64,000 nt of DNA from Betaproteobacteria bacterium (GTDB taxonomy: Bacteria > Pseudomonadota > Gammaproteobacteria > Burkholderiales > Burkholderiaceae_C), in the NCBI GenBank assembly GCA_025358155.1, contig JANYKR010000152.1:1-64000 (forward strand). Direction: 5' to 3'. This document shows positions 45,661 through 53,864 of the stretch, in pieces. The position numbers and the translations under genes were made by a program. Within the stretch, counting starts at the first letter, position 1, and each line of letters begins with the position of its first letter. The notes beneath the pieces were generated by a model that ran no database searches, was not told the DNA's origin, and saw only the letters and a list, made by a program, of their open reading frames with translations.

Positions 45661-46018
45661 GGGGCTGGTGTTCGGGCGTGTTGGGCAACAGTCGCATCCG
45701 AGAGGGTGCCTCGCACCGCAGGCTCAGGCGCAGCAGGGGGCGCCCTTGACTGCACAGGTTTCAGACTGCCTCACGATGGGCGGGCGCCGCTGGGGTATCC
45801 AGACTTGGTTGGGTGACCACAGGTGCTTGCCCGGCAATGATGGCTTCGGGATCGTCACCGTTGCCCGACCACGAACAAGGGCTGAGGCCGGGTCGATCAC
45901 TTCAGGGTGTTCCAGCGGCGGCTGCACCTGTTCAAGCTGGAGGTCAGCTTGGCCCCCGACTTTGATCGCGCCAGGCTGGCCGGCCGCAGGCGCGAGGTGC
46001 TGTGCCGGTACAAACCCG
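45661..46018. other. gene-free stretch between hsdM and hicB remnants
   Basis: About 358 bp with no ORF I can support. A plus-strand frame ending near 46034 gives a short basic tail (RRLHLFKLEVSLAPDFDRAR) that could be the end of a lost gene, but no family is recognised. A 141-codon plus-strand ORF spanning 45650-46075 has no motif and overlaps hicB. Confidence 0.35.
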
Positions 46019-46432
46019 TCAGGCGGCGGACGTAGGTTCGCGCCCCTCGATGGCCATCCGTGCGATGAAGCCTGAGCGGGTTTCGCCAGCCTGGCGGGCG
46101 CGTCCGTCCAGGCGGTGCAGCACTCGGTGCGGCAAACTGATGTTCACCCGCTCCAAGGTGTCATCCAGCATGGCGGGGTCCACCTTGACGAGCGCCCATA
46201 GCCAGCCTTCAGACTCAGGGCGTGCGGCGCGCAGGGCCTCGATGTGGCTGGGCTCGGGAATGCCTTGCCCGGCGTCCAGCGCGGTCGCAATCCAGGCGAT
46301 CACGCCTTCTTCGGCTTGAATCAGCGCATCTTCCCGGGAGTCGCCGGCCGAGAAACAGCCAGGCAGGTCGAGTACCACCACGCCCCATGCGGTGGTGTCG
46401 CTGCCGGGTTCAATAGCGATGGGGTAGCGCAT
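46019..46432 (-). CDS. hicB: HicB-family antitoxin
   Basis: A 137-residue antitoxin. The N-terminal RNase-H-like HicB fold is recognisable: MRYPIAIEPGSDTTAWGVVV, DLPGCFSAGDSREDAL and EEGVIAWIATAL. The C-terminal ribbon-helix-helix is RVNISLPHRVLHRLDGRA...SGFIARMAIEG, which would bind the operon's own operator. AGGTGA lies 5 bases before the ATG. The partner hicA lies upstream but has an amber codon. HicB appears intact. Confidence 0.9.
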   Translation of the reverse strand: MRYPIAIEPGSDTTAWGVVVLDLPGCFSAGDSREDALIQAEEGVIAWIATALDAGQGIPEPSHIEALRAARPESEGWLWALVKVDPAMLDDTLERVNISLPHRVLHRLDGRARQAGETRSGFIARMAIEGREPTSAA

Positions 46433-46437
46433 GGGTT

Positions 46438-46623
46438 CACCTCCCAGATGCCGGCTTGTCGCCGTATGGCCCTGACCAGCCCCAGCCCCAATTGCTTCTA
46501 CGGGTGCGGCACCACCACGATGCCTGGACGCTCAGGGTTCTTGAACACATGAGGCGAGCCGTTCACCCGGCCCGGCAGCCAGCCGGCTTGCCGCATTTCG
46601 CGTGTCAGATCGGCACTGGTCAT
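46438..46623 (-). pseudogene. hicA: hicA mRNA-interferase toxin interrupted by an amber codon
   Basis: From ATG 46623 the frame reads a HicA start (MTSADLTREMRQAGWLPGRV), then the dsRBD-like core GSPHVFKNPERPGIVVVPHP. It reaches TAG at 46500-46498, codon 42, and continues in frame as KQLGLGLVRAIRRQAGI, the expected family C-terminus. Homologues have PHP followed by a Lys, so AAG to TAG fits. The catalytic GSHHH of HicA is GSPHV here, which may already weaken activity. A normal stop at the usual place before hicB is also missing in this frame. Confidence 0.82.
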
Positions 46624-46625
46624 TG

Positions 46626-46640
46626 GTGTGTATTGCACAC
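46626..46640. promoter_or_regulatory. inverted repeat just upstream of hicA, candidate HicB operator
   Basis: GTGTG-N5-CACAC sits 2 bases before the hicA start codon. HicB ribbon-helix-helix domains usually bind palindromes in this position. Confidence 0.4.
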
Positions 46641-46830
46641 TTCGACGGCTTGCCCGGCAAGTGCACGGTGGCGAGCTGTCCCGCGCTGAGCCAGGGTTGT
46701 CGAGCGGAGAACAGCGTGCCCGATTCAGCGGCTGGGGTATGGCGCTGCGTTCTGCAACTGGCCCGGCGCGGGGCGCAGGTCGAGGGCACCTGTTTGAAGG
46801 TGTTGCGGAGCGATTGCATCGCGGGACGCG

Positions 46831-47634
<804 letters not shown>

Positions 47635-47674
47635 GGGGCAGCCTGATGGGTGGAGAACCGACCAACAAAAGGAG

Positions 47675-48601
47675 TCAAAGCCGCGAGGCGATGGACGTGT
47701 AGCCAGCGGCCTGTGAAGCCACTGCCTTGGGTACGGCCCGGCCGTCCTGCGGTGTGACCGGGAACACCGCGTTGATCTGCCCGGTGCCCGACGCGCCAAA
47801 GTACGGCGTCAGCACCTCCGCCCGGCCGGTGTAGTCAGACCAGCCGAGCAAGCCCAGCAGCATCGCGGTGTCGTGCATGAAGCCCTCGCCGTGGCCCTTG
47901 CTGGCGTACTCGGGCAGCATGGCGCAAAAGCTGGTCCAGTCACCGCGCTGCCACATCTCGATCACGCTGCGGTCCAGGGTTTCCAGAAACGGGCTCCAGA
48001 CCCGGGACGCGAACTGCTCCGCCAGGCCGTTCTGGGCAAAGCGGTGGCTCAGTGAGCCGCTGGCAAAAAATGCCACCGTGCCGTCGTAGTGCTGCTCCAC
48101 CGCCTGGCGCATGGCCCAGCCCAGGCGCGCACTGTCGTCCAGGTAATGCGCCATGCACAGCGCCGAGACTGACACCACCTTGAAGTGCTGGTCGGCGTTC
48201 ATGTAGCGCATGGGTACCAGGGTGCCGTACTCCGGGCCCAGTGTGGTGGCGGGGTGGGCCAGCGTGTCCACACCCTGCGCGTTGCAGACCTTGGCCAGCA
48301 ACTGGCCCAGCGCCGGGTTGCCCGGGAAGCCGAAGCCCAGGTTGCTGATGAAGTGCGGCAGCTCGTTGCTGGTGTAGGTGCCGGAAAACTGGGGCGCGCA
48401 GTTGATGTGGTAGCTGGCGTTGACCAGCCAATGGGTGTCGAACACCACGACGGTGTCCACGCCCAGCGCGCGGCAGCGGCGGCCAATCTCGACGTGGCCG
48501 TCAATCGCGGCCTGGCGGCTGCCCTTGCGCGGCCCGTCCAGCTCGCTCAGGTACATCGACGGCACATGCGTGATCTTGGCAGCGAGTGCTACGGTTCCCA
48601 T
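47675..48601 (-). CDS. hpaD: 3,4-dihydroxyphenylacetate 2,3-dioxygenase (class III extradiol)
   Basis: A 308-residue LigB-fold, Fe(II)-dependent ring-cleavage enzyme that opens homoprotocatechuate to 5-carboxymethyl-2-hydroxymuconate semialdehyde. Metal and acid-base residues lie in [14 protein letters not shown] (His12), [16 protein letters not shown], and [20 protein letters not shown] is 6 bases before the ATG, one of the best ribosome sites in the window. A 25-codon ORF lies between it and hpaE. Confidence 0.94.
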   Translation of the reverse strand: MGTVALAAKITHVPSMYLSELDGPRKGSRQAAIDGHVEIGRRCRALGVDTVVVFDTHWLVNASYHINCAPQFSGTYTSNELPHFISNLGFGFPGNPALGQLLAKVCNAQGVDTLAHPATTLGPEYGTLVPMRYMNADQHFKVVSVSALCMAHYLDDSARLGWAMRQAVEQHYDGTVAFFASGSLSHRFAQNGLAEQFASRVWSPFLETLDRSVIEMWQRGDWTSFCAMLPEYASKGHGEGFMHDTAMLLGLLGWSDYTGRAEVLTPYFGASGTGQINAVFPVTPQDGRAVPKAVASQAAGYTSIASRL

Positions 48602-48615
48602 GTCGGGCCTCCTGT

Positions 48616-48693
48616 TCAGTGGTCGGCGGGGGTGCCGGCCTTGCGGACGGCAGCGGCGTGGTTGTCGATCTCACGGCTGATAAAGCCTGCCAT
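48616..48693 (-). CDS. 25-residue ORF coupled between hpaE and hpaD
   Basis: The ATG shares one base with the hpaE TGA stop (TGATG), and the ORF ends 14 bp before hpaD, just upstream of its ribosome site. The product begins MAGFISREIDNHAAAVRKAG and ends in TPADH. Third positions are mostly G or C, like the real genes. No family is recognised. It could be a small protein of the pathway or a translation-coupling spacer. Confidence 0.4.
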   Translation of the reverse strand: MAGFISREIDNHAAAVRKAGTPADH

Positions 48694-50150
48694 CAAACGC
48701 CCCAGCGCGGAATGGGGTGGCTGCCCAGCGACACCGCCACGTTCTTGGCCTCCAGAAACACCTCGTAGCTCCAGGTGCCGCCTTCACGGCCGGTGCCGCT
48801 GGCCTTGGTGCCGCCAAAGGGCTGGCGCAAGTCACGCACGTTCTGGCTGTTGACAAAGCACATGCCCGCCTCGATGGCGGCGGCCACGCGGTGGGCCCGG
48901 CCCAGGCTCTCGGTCCACACATAGCTGCTCAGCCCGTACTGGATGTTGTTGGACTGGGCGATCGCGTCGGCTTCATCGCTGAACGGGATCAGGCAGGCCA
49001 TCGGGCCGAAGATCTCTTCTTGCGCAATCCGCATGCTGTTGGCCACGTCGGCAAACACCGTGGGCCGCACAAAGTTGCCCTTTTGCAGGGCCGCAGGCAG
49101 GTCGGGCGCGGCCAGCCCGCCGGCCAGCAGGGTGGCGCCTTCGGTGCTGCCCAGTTCGATGTAGCCGCGCACCTTGGCCAGGTGGGCGGGGCTGATCATC
49201 GGGCCGATGACGGTGGACGCCAGCATCGGGTCGCCCACGCTGATGCGCTCGGCGCGCTCGGCAAACCGCCGGCAGAACTCGGCATAAATGGACTGCTGCA
49301 CCAGGATGCGTGATCCGGCGGTACAGCGCTCGCCGTTGTTGGAAAAGATCATGAAGATCGCGGCATCCAGCGCGCGTTCGAGGTCGGCGTCTTCGAACAC
49401 CACAAACGGGCTCTTGCCGCCGAGTTCCATGCTGAACTTCTTCAGGCCGGCGGTCTGCATGATGCGCTGGCCGGTGGCGGTGGAGCCGGTGAACGACACC
49501 GCCCGCACGTCGGGGTGGGCGCACAGCGGCTCGCCGGTGGCCTTGCCGTAGCCGTGCACGATGTTGAGCACGCCGGGTGGCAAGCCCGCCTCGGTGGCCA
49601 GCTCACCAAAGCGCGAGATGCTCATCGGAGACAGCTCGCTCATCTTCAGCACGGCGGTGTTGCCAAAGGCCAGGCAGGGCGCGATCTTCCAGGTGCCGGT
49701 CATGAAGGGCACGTTCCAGGGGCTGATCAGCGCACACACGCCCACCGGGTGGTAGAGGGTGTAGTTCAGGTGCGTGGGCGTGGGGTAGGTGTGGCCGTCC
49801 ACCCGGGTGCACATCTCGGCAAAGTAGTAGAAGTTGTCGGCCGCGCGCGGCACCAGGTTGTTGCGCGTCTGGCCGATCACCTGGCCGGTGTCGCGGGTCT
49901 CGCGCTCAGACAGGTCGGGCACATGCGCCGCGATCAAATCGCCCAGCCTGACCATCATCCTCGCGCGCTCGGTGGCGGGCAGGGCCGCCCATTTCGGGAA
50001 AGCCGCCTTGGCGGCGGCGACGGCGGCGTTGACTTCGTCGGCACCCCCCGAGGCCACCTCGGCAAGTACTTCCTGGGTGGCCGGGTTGGTGGTCTCGAAT
50101 GTGCTGCGGCTGTCGACCGATTTGCCGTTGATCAGGTGCTGGATGCGCAT
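48693..50150 (-). CDS. hpaE: 5-carboxymethyl-2-hydroxymuconate semialdehyde dehydrogenase
   Basis: A 485-residue NAD-dependent aldehyde dehydrogenase. The catalytic segment is SMELGGKSPFVVFEDADL with the general-base Glu, and the nucleophile Cys is in SNNGERCTAGSR. The oxyanion Asn lies in SPWNVPFMTG. It oxidises the ring-cleavage product made by HpaD. It follows hpaG2 with a 14-bp gap. Confidence 0.94.
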   Translation of the reverse strand: MRIQHLINGKSVDSRSTFETTNPATQEVLAEVASGGADEVNAAVAAAKAAFPKWAALPATERARMMVRLGDLIAAHVPDLSERETRDTGQVIGQTRNNLVPRAADNFYYFAEMCTRVDGHTYPTPTHLNYTLYHPVGVCALISPWNVPFMTGTWKIAPCLAFGNTAVLKMSELSPMSISRFGELATEAGLPPGVLNIVHGYGKATGEPLCAHPDVRAVSFTGSTATGQRIMQTAGLKKFSMELGGKSPFVVFEDADLERALDAAIFMIFSNNGERCTAGSRILVQQSIYAEFCRRFAERAERISVGDPMLASTVIGPMISPAHLAKVRGYIELGSTEGATLLAGGLAAPDLPAALQKGNFVRPTVFADVANSMRIAQEEIFGPMACLIPFSDEADAIAQSNNIQYGLSSYVWTESLGRAHRVAAAIEAGMCFVNSQNVRDLRQPFGGTKASGTGREGGTWSYEVFLEAKNVAVSLGSHPIPRWGV

Positions 50151-50164
50151 GGTGGGTGGGCTCT

Positions 50165-50986
50165 CTATCGTCCAAACAGGTCGTCGCTGACGATGGTGTT
50201 GACCAGACGGCCAATGCCGTCGATCTCGGTGACCACCTCATCGCCCGGCTTGACGTTGACCACGCCCTCGGGAGTGCCGGTCAGGATCACATCGCCGGCC
50301 TGCAGGGTCATGAAGCTGCTGAGGTACTCGATCAGCGCGGGCACGTCGTTGATCAGGTCACGGGTGTTGCCGCTTTGCGTGACCTGACCGTTGACCCGGG
50401 TGCGCAGCGCCAGCGCGTGCGGGTCGGGCACCAGGCCGGCGGGCACCAACCAGGGGCCCAGCGCGGTGCAGCCGTCGCGGTTTTTCACCCGCAGGTTGGG
50501 GCGGTACCAGTTTTCAAGGTAGTCGCGGATGGCGTAGTCGTTGGCCACCGTGTAGCCGGCCACATGCGCCATGGCGTTGGCCCGCGACACGTTCTTGGCG
50601 GTCTGGCCGATGACCACGGCCAGTTCGCACTCATAGTGCATGAAGCTTGCATCGGCGGGCCGGCGGGTGCAGCCGCGGTGTCCGATCAAGCTGTTGGGGG
50701 CTTTCAGAAACGCCAGCGGCTCGTCCTGGGCGCTGACCGTCAGCTCCTTGGCAAGCTCCTTGGCGTGGTCGGCGTAGTTGATGCCCAGCGCGATGATGGT
50801 GCCCACCTCGAATGGCGGCAACCACACCACGTCGGCCTCGGCCAGCACCCGGCCGTCGGTGAGTTGCAGGGCATCATGGAGTTGCAGGCCCTCCGTGAGA
50901 TCCAGGCCGCTGCGGTGCTCCACCGCCTGGTGGATGGCGCCCGCGTAGGCCACGCGGGCAGTGCGCACCAAGGGGTGGGCGCTCAT
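50165..50986 (-). CDS. hpaG2: HpaG C-terminal-type subunit (isomerase/decarboxylase, FAH fold)
   Basis: A 273-residue fumarylacetoacetate-hydrolase-fold protein of homoprotocatechuate catabolism (5-oxopent-3-ene-1,2,5-tricarboxylate decarboxylase/2-hydroxyhepta-2,4-diene-1,7-dioate isomerase). The family metal residues lie in HYECELAVVIGQTAKNV, and the fold signature is GYTVANDYAIRDYL and DVILTGTPEGV. Its ATG overlaps the hpaG1 stop as ATGA. In E. coli the two halves are fused in a single HpaG; here they are separate coupled genes. Confidence 0.9.
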   Translation of the reverse strand: MSAHPLVRTARVAYAGAIHQAVEHRSGLDLTEGLQLHDALQLTDGRVLAEADVVWLPPFEVGTIIALGINYADHAKELAKELTVSAQDEPLAFLKAPNSLIGHRGCTRRPADASFMHYECELAVVIGQTAKNVSRANAMAHVAGYTVANDYAIRDYLENWYRPNLRVKNRDGCTALGPWLVPAGLVPDPHALALRTRVNGQVTQSGNTRDLINDVPALIEYLSSFMTLQAGDVILTGTPEGVVNVKPGDEVVTEIDGIGRLVNTIVSDDLFGR

Positions 50987-51642
50987 GCCAACCCGCCTTC
51001 GGTGACCAGGGGGTTGTTGAGCTGGCCCAGGCCGTCGATGGTGATGCACACCTGCTGGCCGGCCTGCGCATGCGGCGCACCGGCGGCCACGCCCACCGAC
51101 AACACATCACCCGGAGCCAGCGTGATGAAGTCGCTCACCTCAGCCAGCAGGCGCGCCGCCGAGCGGATGAGGCCGGCAGTGCTGGCGCGCTGTGCCACCC
51201 TGCCGTCAATGGCCACGGTGATGCCCAGTGCGTCGGGTGAACCCACCGCATCACGCGCCACAAACCGGCCGATCGGGCAGAAGCTGTCACGCGCCTTGAA
51301 GCGCAGCGATGGCCGGTAGTACGAGGCATGCGGCATGCTGACATCGTTGACGATCACATAGCCGGCCACAAAGTCCAGCGCCGCGGCTTCGCTCACGCGG
51401 CAGGCCGGGCGGCCGATCACCAGCCCGAGGGTGGCGCCCATTTCCAGTGCCGGCACACCAGCGGGCACCACGATGGCCTGGCCGTCCGCGATCCAGGTGT
51501 TGCGCGGCTTGATGTAGAGGATGGGCGCCTTGGGCGCGCCTTTGTAAGGCGGCAGGTCAACGGCCGAGCCCAGCGCCGCCAGTGCGTCATGGTGGTTGAG
51601 GAGCGTGCCGTAGACCGTGCCCCGCAGGGGTGCTTGCCGCAT
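50983..51642 (-). CDS. hpaG1: HpaG N-terminal-type subunit (FAH fold)
   Basis: A FAH-fold protein of about 219 residues, first gene of the operon. Family blocks are YIKPRNTWIADG, GATLGLVIGRPA, GYVIVNDVSMPHASYYRPS and LAPGDVLSVGVAAG. The start at 51642 (MRQAPLRGTVYGTLLN) is preferred because AGGA is about 9 bases upstream; ATG 51651 is three codons earlier. A longer upstream frame runs through an 8-bp tandem repeat and is not credible as protein. Confidence 0.88.
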   Translation of the reverse strand: MRQAPLRGTVYGTLLNHHDALAALGSAVDLPPYKGAPKAPILYIKPRNTWIADGQAIVVPAGVPALEMGATLGLVIGRPACRVSEAAALDFVAGYVIVNDVSMPHASYYRPSLRFKARDSFCPIGRFVARDAVGSPDALGITVAIDGRVAQRASTAGLIRSAARLLAEVSDFITLAPGDVLSVGVAAGAPHAQAGQQVCITIDGLGQLNNPLVTEGGLA

Positions 51643-51678
51643 GGTGTCCATTCCTGGTGTCCGACGGGACGCCGGCGC

Positions 51679-51718
51679 GCTGGGGTGCTGGGGTGCTGGG
51701 GTGCTGGGGTGCTGGGGC
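51679..51718. repeat. 8-bp tandem repeat in the hpaG1 leader
   Basis: Five copies of GCTGGGGT (four exact; the last ends GGGGC) at 51679-51718. They lie between the predicted promoter/operator and the hpaG1 start, so they would be transcribed as a C-rich leader. An 8-bp unit is prone to slippage. Confidence 0.9.
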
Positions 51719-51745
51719 GAATTGTTGACCGACCACGCAATCTCA

Positions 51746-51788
51746 CTCACATCTGCGTGATTATTTTACTCAGATGTGAGCACGTCAA
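51746..51788 (-). promoter_or_regulatory. hpa operon promoter and HpaR operator
   Basis: Perfect 10-bp arms CTCACATCTG (51746-51755) and CAGATGTGAG (51771-51780) flank a 15-bp centre. On the minus strand TTGACG (51788-51783) and AATAAT (51765-51760) are spaced by 17 bases, so one arm lies between -35 and -10 and the other over the start site. A further copy of GATGTGAGCA at 51891-51900 sits by a TATGAT box 40-50 bp upstream of hpaR, suggesting autoregulation. Confidence 0.7.
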
Positions 51789-51939
51789 GCCCGTAGGCCT
51801 GCCGAGTGTCTGGTGTTTACCCGGATCCGGATGGGCAGAATCGGGAGCGCTAGCCGCCGTGCCGGCGCTTGATCCCCTGGGCTTGACTATGATGTGAGCA
51901 ATCCAGACCGCCACCGCCCGCAGCCTTTCAGGACATCGT

Positions 51940-52461
51940 ATGTCGACCGCATTGCGCCACCGCAACTTGCCCCAGTTGATGCTGCAGGCGCGTGAGGCGT
52001 TGATGGCCCGGTTCAGGCCCATCTTGAATGAAAACGGTGTGACCGAACAGCAATGGCGCATCGTGCGGGCGCTGTTGTTGCATGGCCCGCTGGAGCCGCG
52101 CCAGTTGTGCGGGCTGTGCCAGATATCGAGCCCGAGCATCGTGGGTGTGCTGCAGCGCATGGACGAGGCCGGCCTGGTGGGCCGTGCCCGCGTGGCGAGT
52201 GACCAGCGGCGCATCATGGTGTCGGCCACCGCGCGCAGCCGGGAGTTGGGCGAGCGCATGGTCCCCGCCATCGAGCAACGTTATGCCGATATCGAGCAGT
52301 TGGTGGGGGTGGAGACCTTGCAGCGTGCCTACGACATGCTCGATGCGCTGCTGGCGCCGCTGGGCCACAAACCGGACGATGCGCCCGAGGTCGAACCCAC
52401 CGCGCTTGCAGCCGCCACCGCTGGGCGCAAGCTGGCGCGCAGGGCTGCCGTCAAGGGCTGA
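51940..52461 (+). CDS. hpaR: MarR-family regulator of homoprotocatechuate degradation
   Basis: A 173-residue MarR-type dimeric repressor. The winged helix runs from VTEQQWRIVRALLLHGPLE through LCQISSPSIVGVLQRMDEAGLV to RARVASDQRRIMVSAT. Sequence and position, divergent from hpaG1 across 297 bp with a strong palindrome, match HpaR, which is released by hydroxyphenylacetates. The C-terminus is an Ala-rich extension of about 30 residues. Confidence 0.92.
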   Translation: MSTALRHRNLPQLMLQAREALMARFRPILNENGVTEQQWRIVRALLLHGPLEPRQLCGLCQISSPSIVGVLQRMDEAGLVGRARVASDQRRIMVSATARSRELGERMVPAIEQRYADIEQLVGVETLQRAYDMLDALLAPLGHKPDDAPEVEPTALAAATAGRKLARRAAVKG

Positions 52462-52624
52462 CGCGCTGCCCGCTGCAGACCTCACCCGCTGCCGGATTCA
52501 AGCTCAAGCCCGGCCAGCCTGGGCTGCTTGAAACCTGTCGGAACGCTGGCGGTTGAATTTGAAATCGGACTGGAAATCCGACTTGAAATCGAACCAGGAC
52601 TCAGACTGGACGAAACCGCAGTAG

Positions 52625-52640
52625 CTGTATACATTCACAG
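52625..52640 (+). promoter_or_regulatory. LexA (SOS) box
   Basis: CTGT-N8-ACAG (CTGTATACATTCACAG) matches the gammaproteobacterial/betaproteobacterial LexA consensus core, including the TATA-like left half. It ends one base before the start codon of the radical SAM gene, so LexA would block initiation there. Confidence 0.65.
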
Positions 52641-52641
52641 C

Positions 52642-53802
52642 ATGCGAACCCTCCCGATCCAGACCTACCGAGCGGCTACCGCCGACCCGGACGCCTTGCC
52701 CTTGCACGGTCTGCCGGCTGACCCGGTCAAGGGCCGGGGTACCGCCTGGTCGTTGGCGCATCGGTTCACGTCGGATGATCGCCAGGCCTTTGACGATGGC
52801 TGGGGCACGCTCGACCAGGCGGTCAGCGAGCAGCACCTGCCCCCGGCCACCCAGGTGCTTGAGGAGCGGGTCAAGACCATCCTCACCGGCAATGACTCGC
52901 CCGACATCAGTTTTGACCTGTCGATCAACCCCTACCGGGGTTGTGAACACGGCTGCATCTATTGCTACGCCCGGCCCAGCCACAGCTACCTCAATCTGTC
53001 GCCAGGGCTTGACTTCGAGACCCGCATCGTGGCCAAGGTCAACGCCGCGCAACGGCTGCGCGAGGCGTTTGCGGCCAAGAGCTACTCGCCGCTGCTGCTC
53101 AACATCGGCTCAGTCACCGATGCCTACCAGCCGGCCGAGCGCAAGCTGGGCATCACGCGGTCGGTGATCGAGGTGTTGGCCGAGCATCATCACCCGTTTT
53201 CTCTGATCACCAAGTCGGCGGGGGTCGAGCGTGACCTTGACCTGATCGCGCCCATGGCGCAGCGCCAACTGGCGGCGCTGTATGTGTCGATCACCACGCT
53301 CGACCCGGCGCTGGCCCGGGTGATGGAGCCGCGTGCGGCCTCGCCCGCGCGGCGCCTGGCCACCATCCGGCGCCTGGCCGAGGCGGGCGTGCCGGTGGGT
53401 GTCAGCGTGTCGCCGGTGATTCCGTTCCTCAATGAGCCCGAATTGGAGCGAATCCTGGAAGCCGCGCAAGCGGCGGGCGCCAGCTCGGCCTTCAGCATCG
53501 TGATCCGCCTGCCTTGGGAGGTGAACCCCTTGTTCCAGCAGTGGCTGGACCAGCACTTTCCCGAGCGCGCTTCGCGGGTGATGGCGCGCATCCGCGAGAT
53601 GCGGGGCGGTGCCGACAACTCAAGCCGCTACGGCGAGCGCATGACCGGTAGCGGAGTCTGGGCCGACCTGCTGCGCCAGCGCTTCCACAAGGCCTGTGCT
53701 CGGCTGGGCTTGCAGCGTGCGCGGGTTGAGCTGGACCTGACCCAGTTCCGGCCGGCGGGCCGCGCCAGCGCTGCGCCGCCGGTGCAGCAGTCGCTGTTCT
53801 GA
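52642..53802 (+). CDS. PA0069-family radical SAM protein (SplB-like)
   Basis: A 386-residue radical SAM protein. The 4Fe-4S cluster motif is CEHGCIYC (Cys101, Cys105, Cys108) after ISFDLSINPYRG. The barrel continues through LLNIGSVTDAYQP and SLITKSAGVERDLDL, and the C-terminus carries the conserved MTGSGVWADLLRQRF. The family is distantly related to spore photoproduct lyase. Its substrate is unknown. The LexA box directly upstream points to a DNA-damage role. ATG 52642 is set by that box; earlier in-frame codons lie upstream of it. Confidence 0.88.
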   Translation: MRTLPIQTYRAATADPDALPLHGLPADPVKGRGTAWSLAHRFTSDDRQAFDDGWGTLDQAVSEQHLPPATQVLEERVKTILTGNDSPDISFDLSINPYRGCEHGCIYCYARPSHSYLNLSPGLDFETRIVAKVNAAQRLREAFAAKSYSPLLLNIGSVTDAYQPAERKLGITRSVIEVLAEHHHPFSLITKSAGVERDLDLIAPMAQRQLAALYVSITTLDPALARVMEPRAASPARRLATIRRLAEAGVPVGVSVSPVIPFLNEPELERILEAAQAAGASSAFSIVIRLPWEVNPLFQQWLDQHFPERASRVMARIREMRGGADNSSRYGERMTGSGVWADLLRQRFHKACARLGLQRARVELDLTQFRPAGRASAAPPVQQSLF

Positions 53803-53864
53803 CGGGCCCGCGCCTGGCCGATGTGGTGCTGATCCGCCCGCTTTGACCCTGGCGCCGCAGCAAC

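Noticed and set aside
45650-46075. 141-codon plus-strand ORF between the hsdM and hicB genes
   Set aside because: No recognisable domain, overlaps the real hicB, and the composition changes midway. Perhaps debris, but not supportable as a gene.
43622-46623. Possible reassignment of TAG to an amino acid, suggested by two in-frame amber codons
   Set aside because: TAG ends ordinary genes in this window, such as the Pat-like gene (9034-9032) and the RND permease (36318-36320). Mutation is the simpler reading.
42958-46830. Integrative island with direct repeat at tRNA-Cys
   Set aside because: I looked for a copy of the tRNA-Cys 3' end before hpaH and saw none, and there is no integrase or transposase. 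The word island is used only loosely.
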